Source of the DNA: Vulcanococcus sp. SFB_649D_100_25
GTDB lineage: Bacteria > Cyanobacteriota > Cyanobacteriia > PCC-6307 > Cyanobiaceae
Reading direction: 5' to 3'
Assembly: GCA_030833825.1 (NCBI GenBank)
Contig: JAURGL010000099.1
Span: 1-6,342 of the forward strand
DNA: 6,342 nt
Shown here: in pieces, positions 6,030 to 6,342 of the stretch
Layout of the letters: every line of letters begins with the position of its first letter
How positions within the stretch are numbered: position 1 is the stretch's first letter
The notes under the pieces: generated by a model
Told to the model about the DNA's origin: nothing
Database searches by the model: none
What the model saw: the letters and a program-made list of their open reading frames with translations, nothing else
Position numbers and translations under genes: made by a program

Positions 6030-6342
6030 TCGTCGCTGGAGTGGATGTGGGCGGCGCCCGGAAGGGATTCCATGCCGTCTTGCTTGAAGCTGGCCAAGTC
6101 ATTGATCAGCTCAAGACCGCTGATGCGGAGGTCTTGGCGAGCTGGTGTGCCAGGGCTGAGCGGGTTGCGGTGGATGCGCCTTGCGGTTGGGCCTTGCCGG
6201 GGGAGCGCTCTCGCCTCTGCGAACGCCAGCTCTTGGCCAAGGGGGTGCACTGCTTTGCGACCCCGACCCGGGAGGCGGCGCTGGCCAGCCGCAGCAACTT
6301 CTATGGCTGGATGCTTCAGGGCGAAACCCTCTATCCGGCGTT
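6026..6342 (+). CDS. DUF429 family protein (predicted RNase H-like fold), 3'-truncated by the window edge
   Basis: An open frame from GTG 6026 runs off the right edge; 105 full codons are visible. The N-terminus IVAGVDVGGARKGFHAVLL is typical of DUF429: a first strand ending in an acidic residue (Asp7) and GG, followed by a second strand, as in RNase H/RuvC-like folds. A second acidic position comes in VAVDAPCGW at 47-55 (Asp50). ERSRLCERQLLAKG (60-73) and CFATPTREAA (76-85), then NFYGWMLQGETLYP (91-104), are also family-like. Members are commonly described as predicted nucleases or ATPase-like proteins of the RNase H superfamily, but no reaction is established. The GTG shares bases with the stop of the preceding gene (GTGA), and the family-like sequence begins immediately at that codon, which fixes the start. 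A full-length member would be expected to run well over 200 residues, so more than half is missing. Confidence 0.85.
   Translation, partial: MIVAGVDVGGARKGFHAVLLEAGQVIDQLKTADAEVLASWCARAERVAVDAPCGWALPGERSRLCERQLLAKGVHCFATPTREAALASRSNFYGWMLQGETLYPA

Noticed and set aside
1..6342. HIP1 octamer (GCGATCGC) repeats
   Set aside because: Several CGATCG-like cores occur (for example near 2430, 4098 and 4503), but reading by eye I found no complete octamer.

Overview
The window looks like a stretch of chromosome from a GC-rich cyanobacterium, most likely a picocyanobacterium of the Synechococcus/Cyanobium group. The evidence is the gene content (diadenylate cyclase next to isoprenyl transferase, behind lysA), protein sequences that read like the cyanobacterial versions of these families, strong GC bias at third codon positions, and extreme compaction. 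I saw no copy of the HIP1 octamer GCGATCGC that is abundant in many other cyanobacteria, which fits the picocyanobacterial branch, although 6.3 kb is a small sample. The taxonomic call is inference.

Layout: eight genes, all on the + strand, cover almost every base. In order they are: the 3' three-quarters of lysA (2-1024); cdaA, a membrane diadenylate cyclase (1046-1882); uppS, a cis-prenyltransferase (1879-2673); bioB, biotin synthase (2691-3668); trhO, a rhodanese-type tRNA U34 hydroxylase (3665-4579); a glutathione S-transferase fused to a DUF952 domain (4585-5538); a small protein that reads as a degenerate GNAT acyltransferase (5535-6029); and the first 105 codons of a DUF429 protein (6026 to the right edge). 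Four junctions are 4-base stop/start overlaps (ATGA, TTGA, ATGA, GTGA) and the other three gaps are 21, 17 and 5 bases. No intergenic space is large enough for an obvious promoter or terminator, so the whole window is probably read as one transcription unit or a few overlapping ones. Any main promoter lies upstream of the left edge. No non-coding stretch exceeds 21 bases. I found no RNA gene, mobile element, CRISPR array or recognisable repeat.

Function: the first three genes share a cell-envelope theme. LysA consumes meso-diaminopimelate, which is also a peptidoglycan building block. UppS makes the polyprenyl carrier for envelope polymers. CdaA makes c-di-AMP, a messenger tied to turgor, potassium and cell-wall homeostasis. 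bioB (cofactor synthesis) and trhO (wobble-base modification) are housekeeping genes with no evident link to them. The last three genes are poorly characterised. This is an ordinary core-genome region. The points most worth a second look are the GST-DUF952 fusion, the RHL replacement of the RHR motif in the cyclase, the lysA-cdaA-uppS linkage, and the divergent GNAT-like and DUF429 genes.
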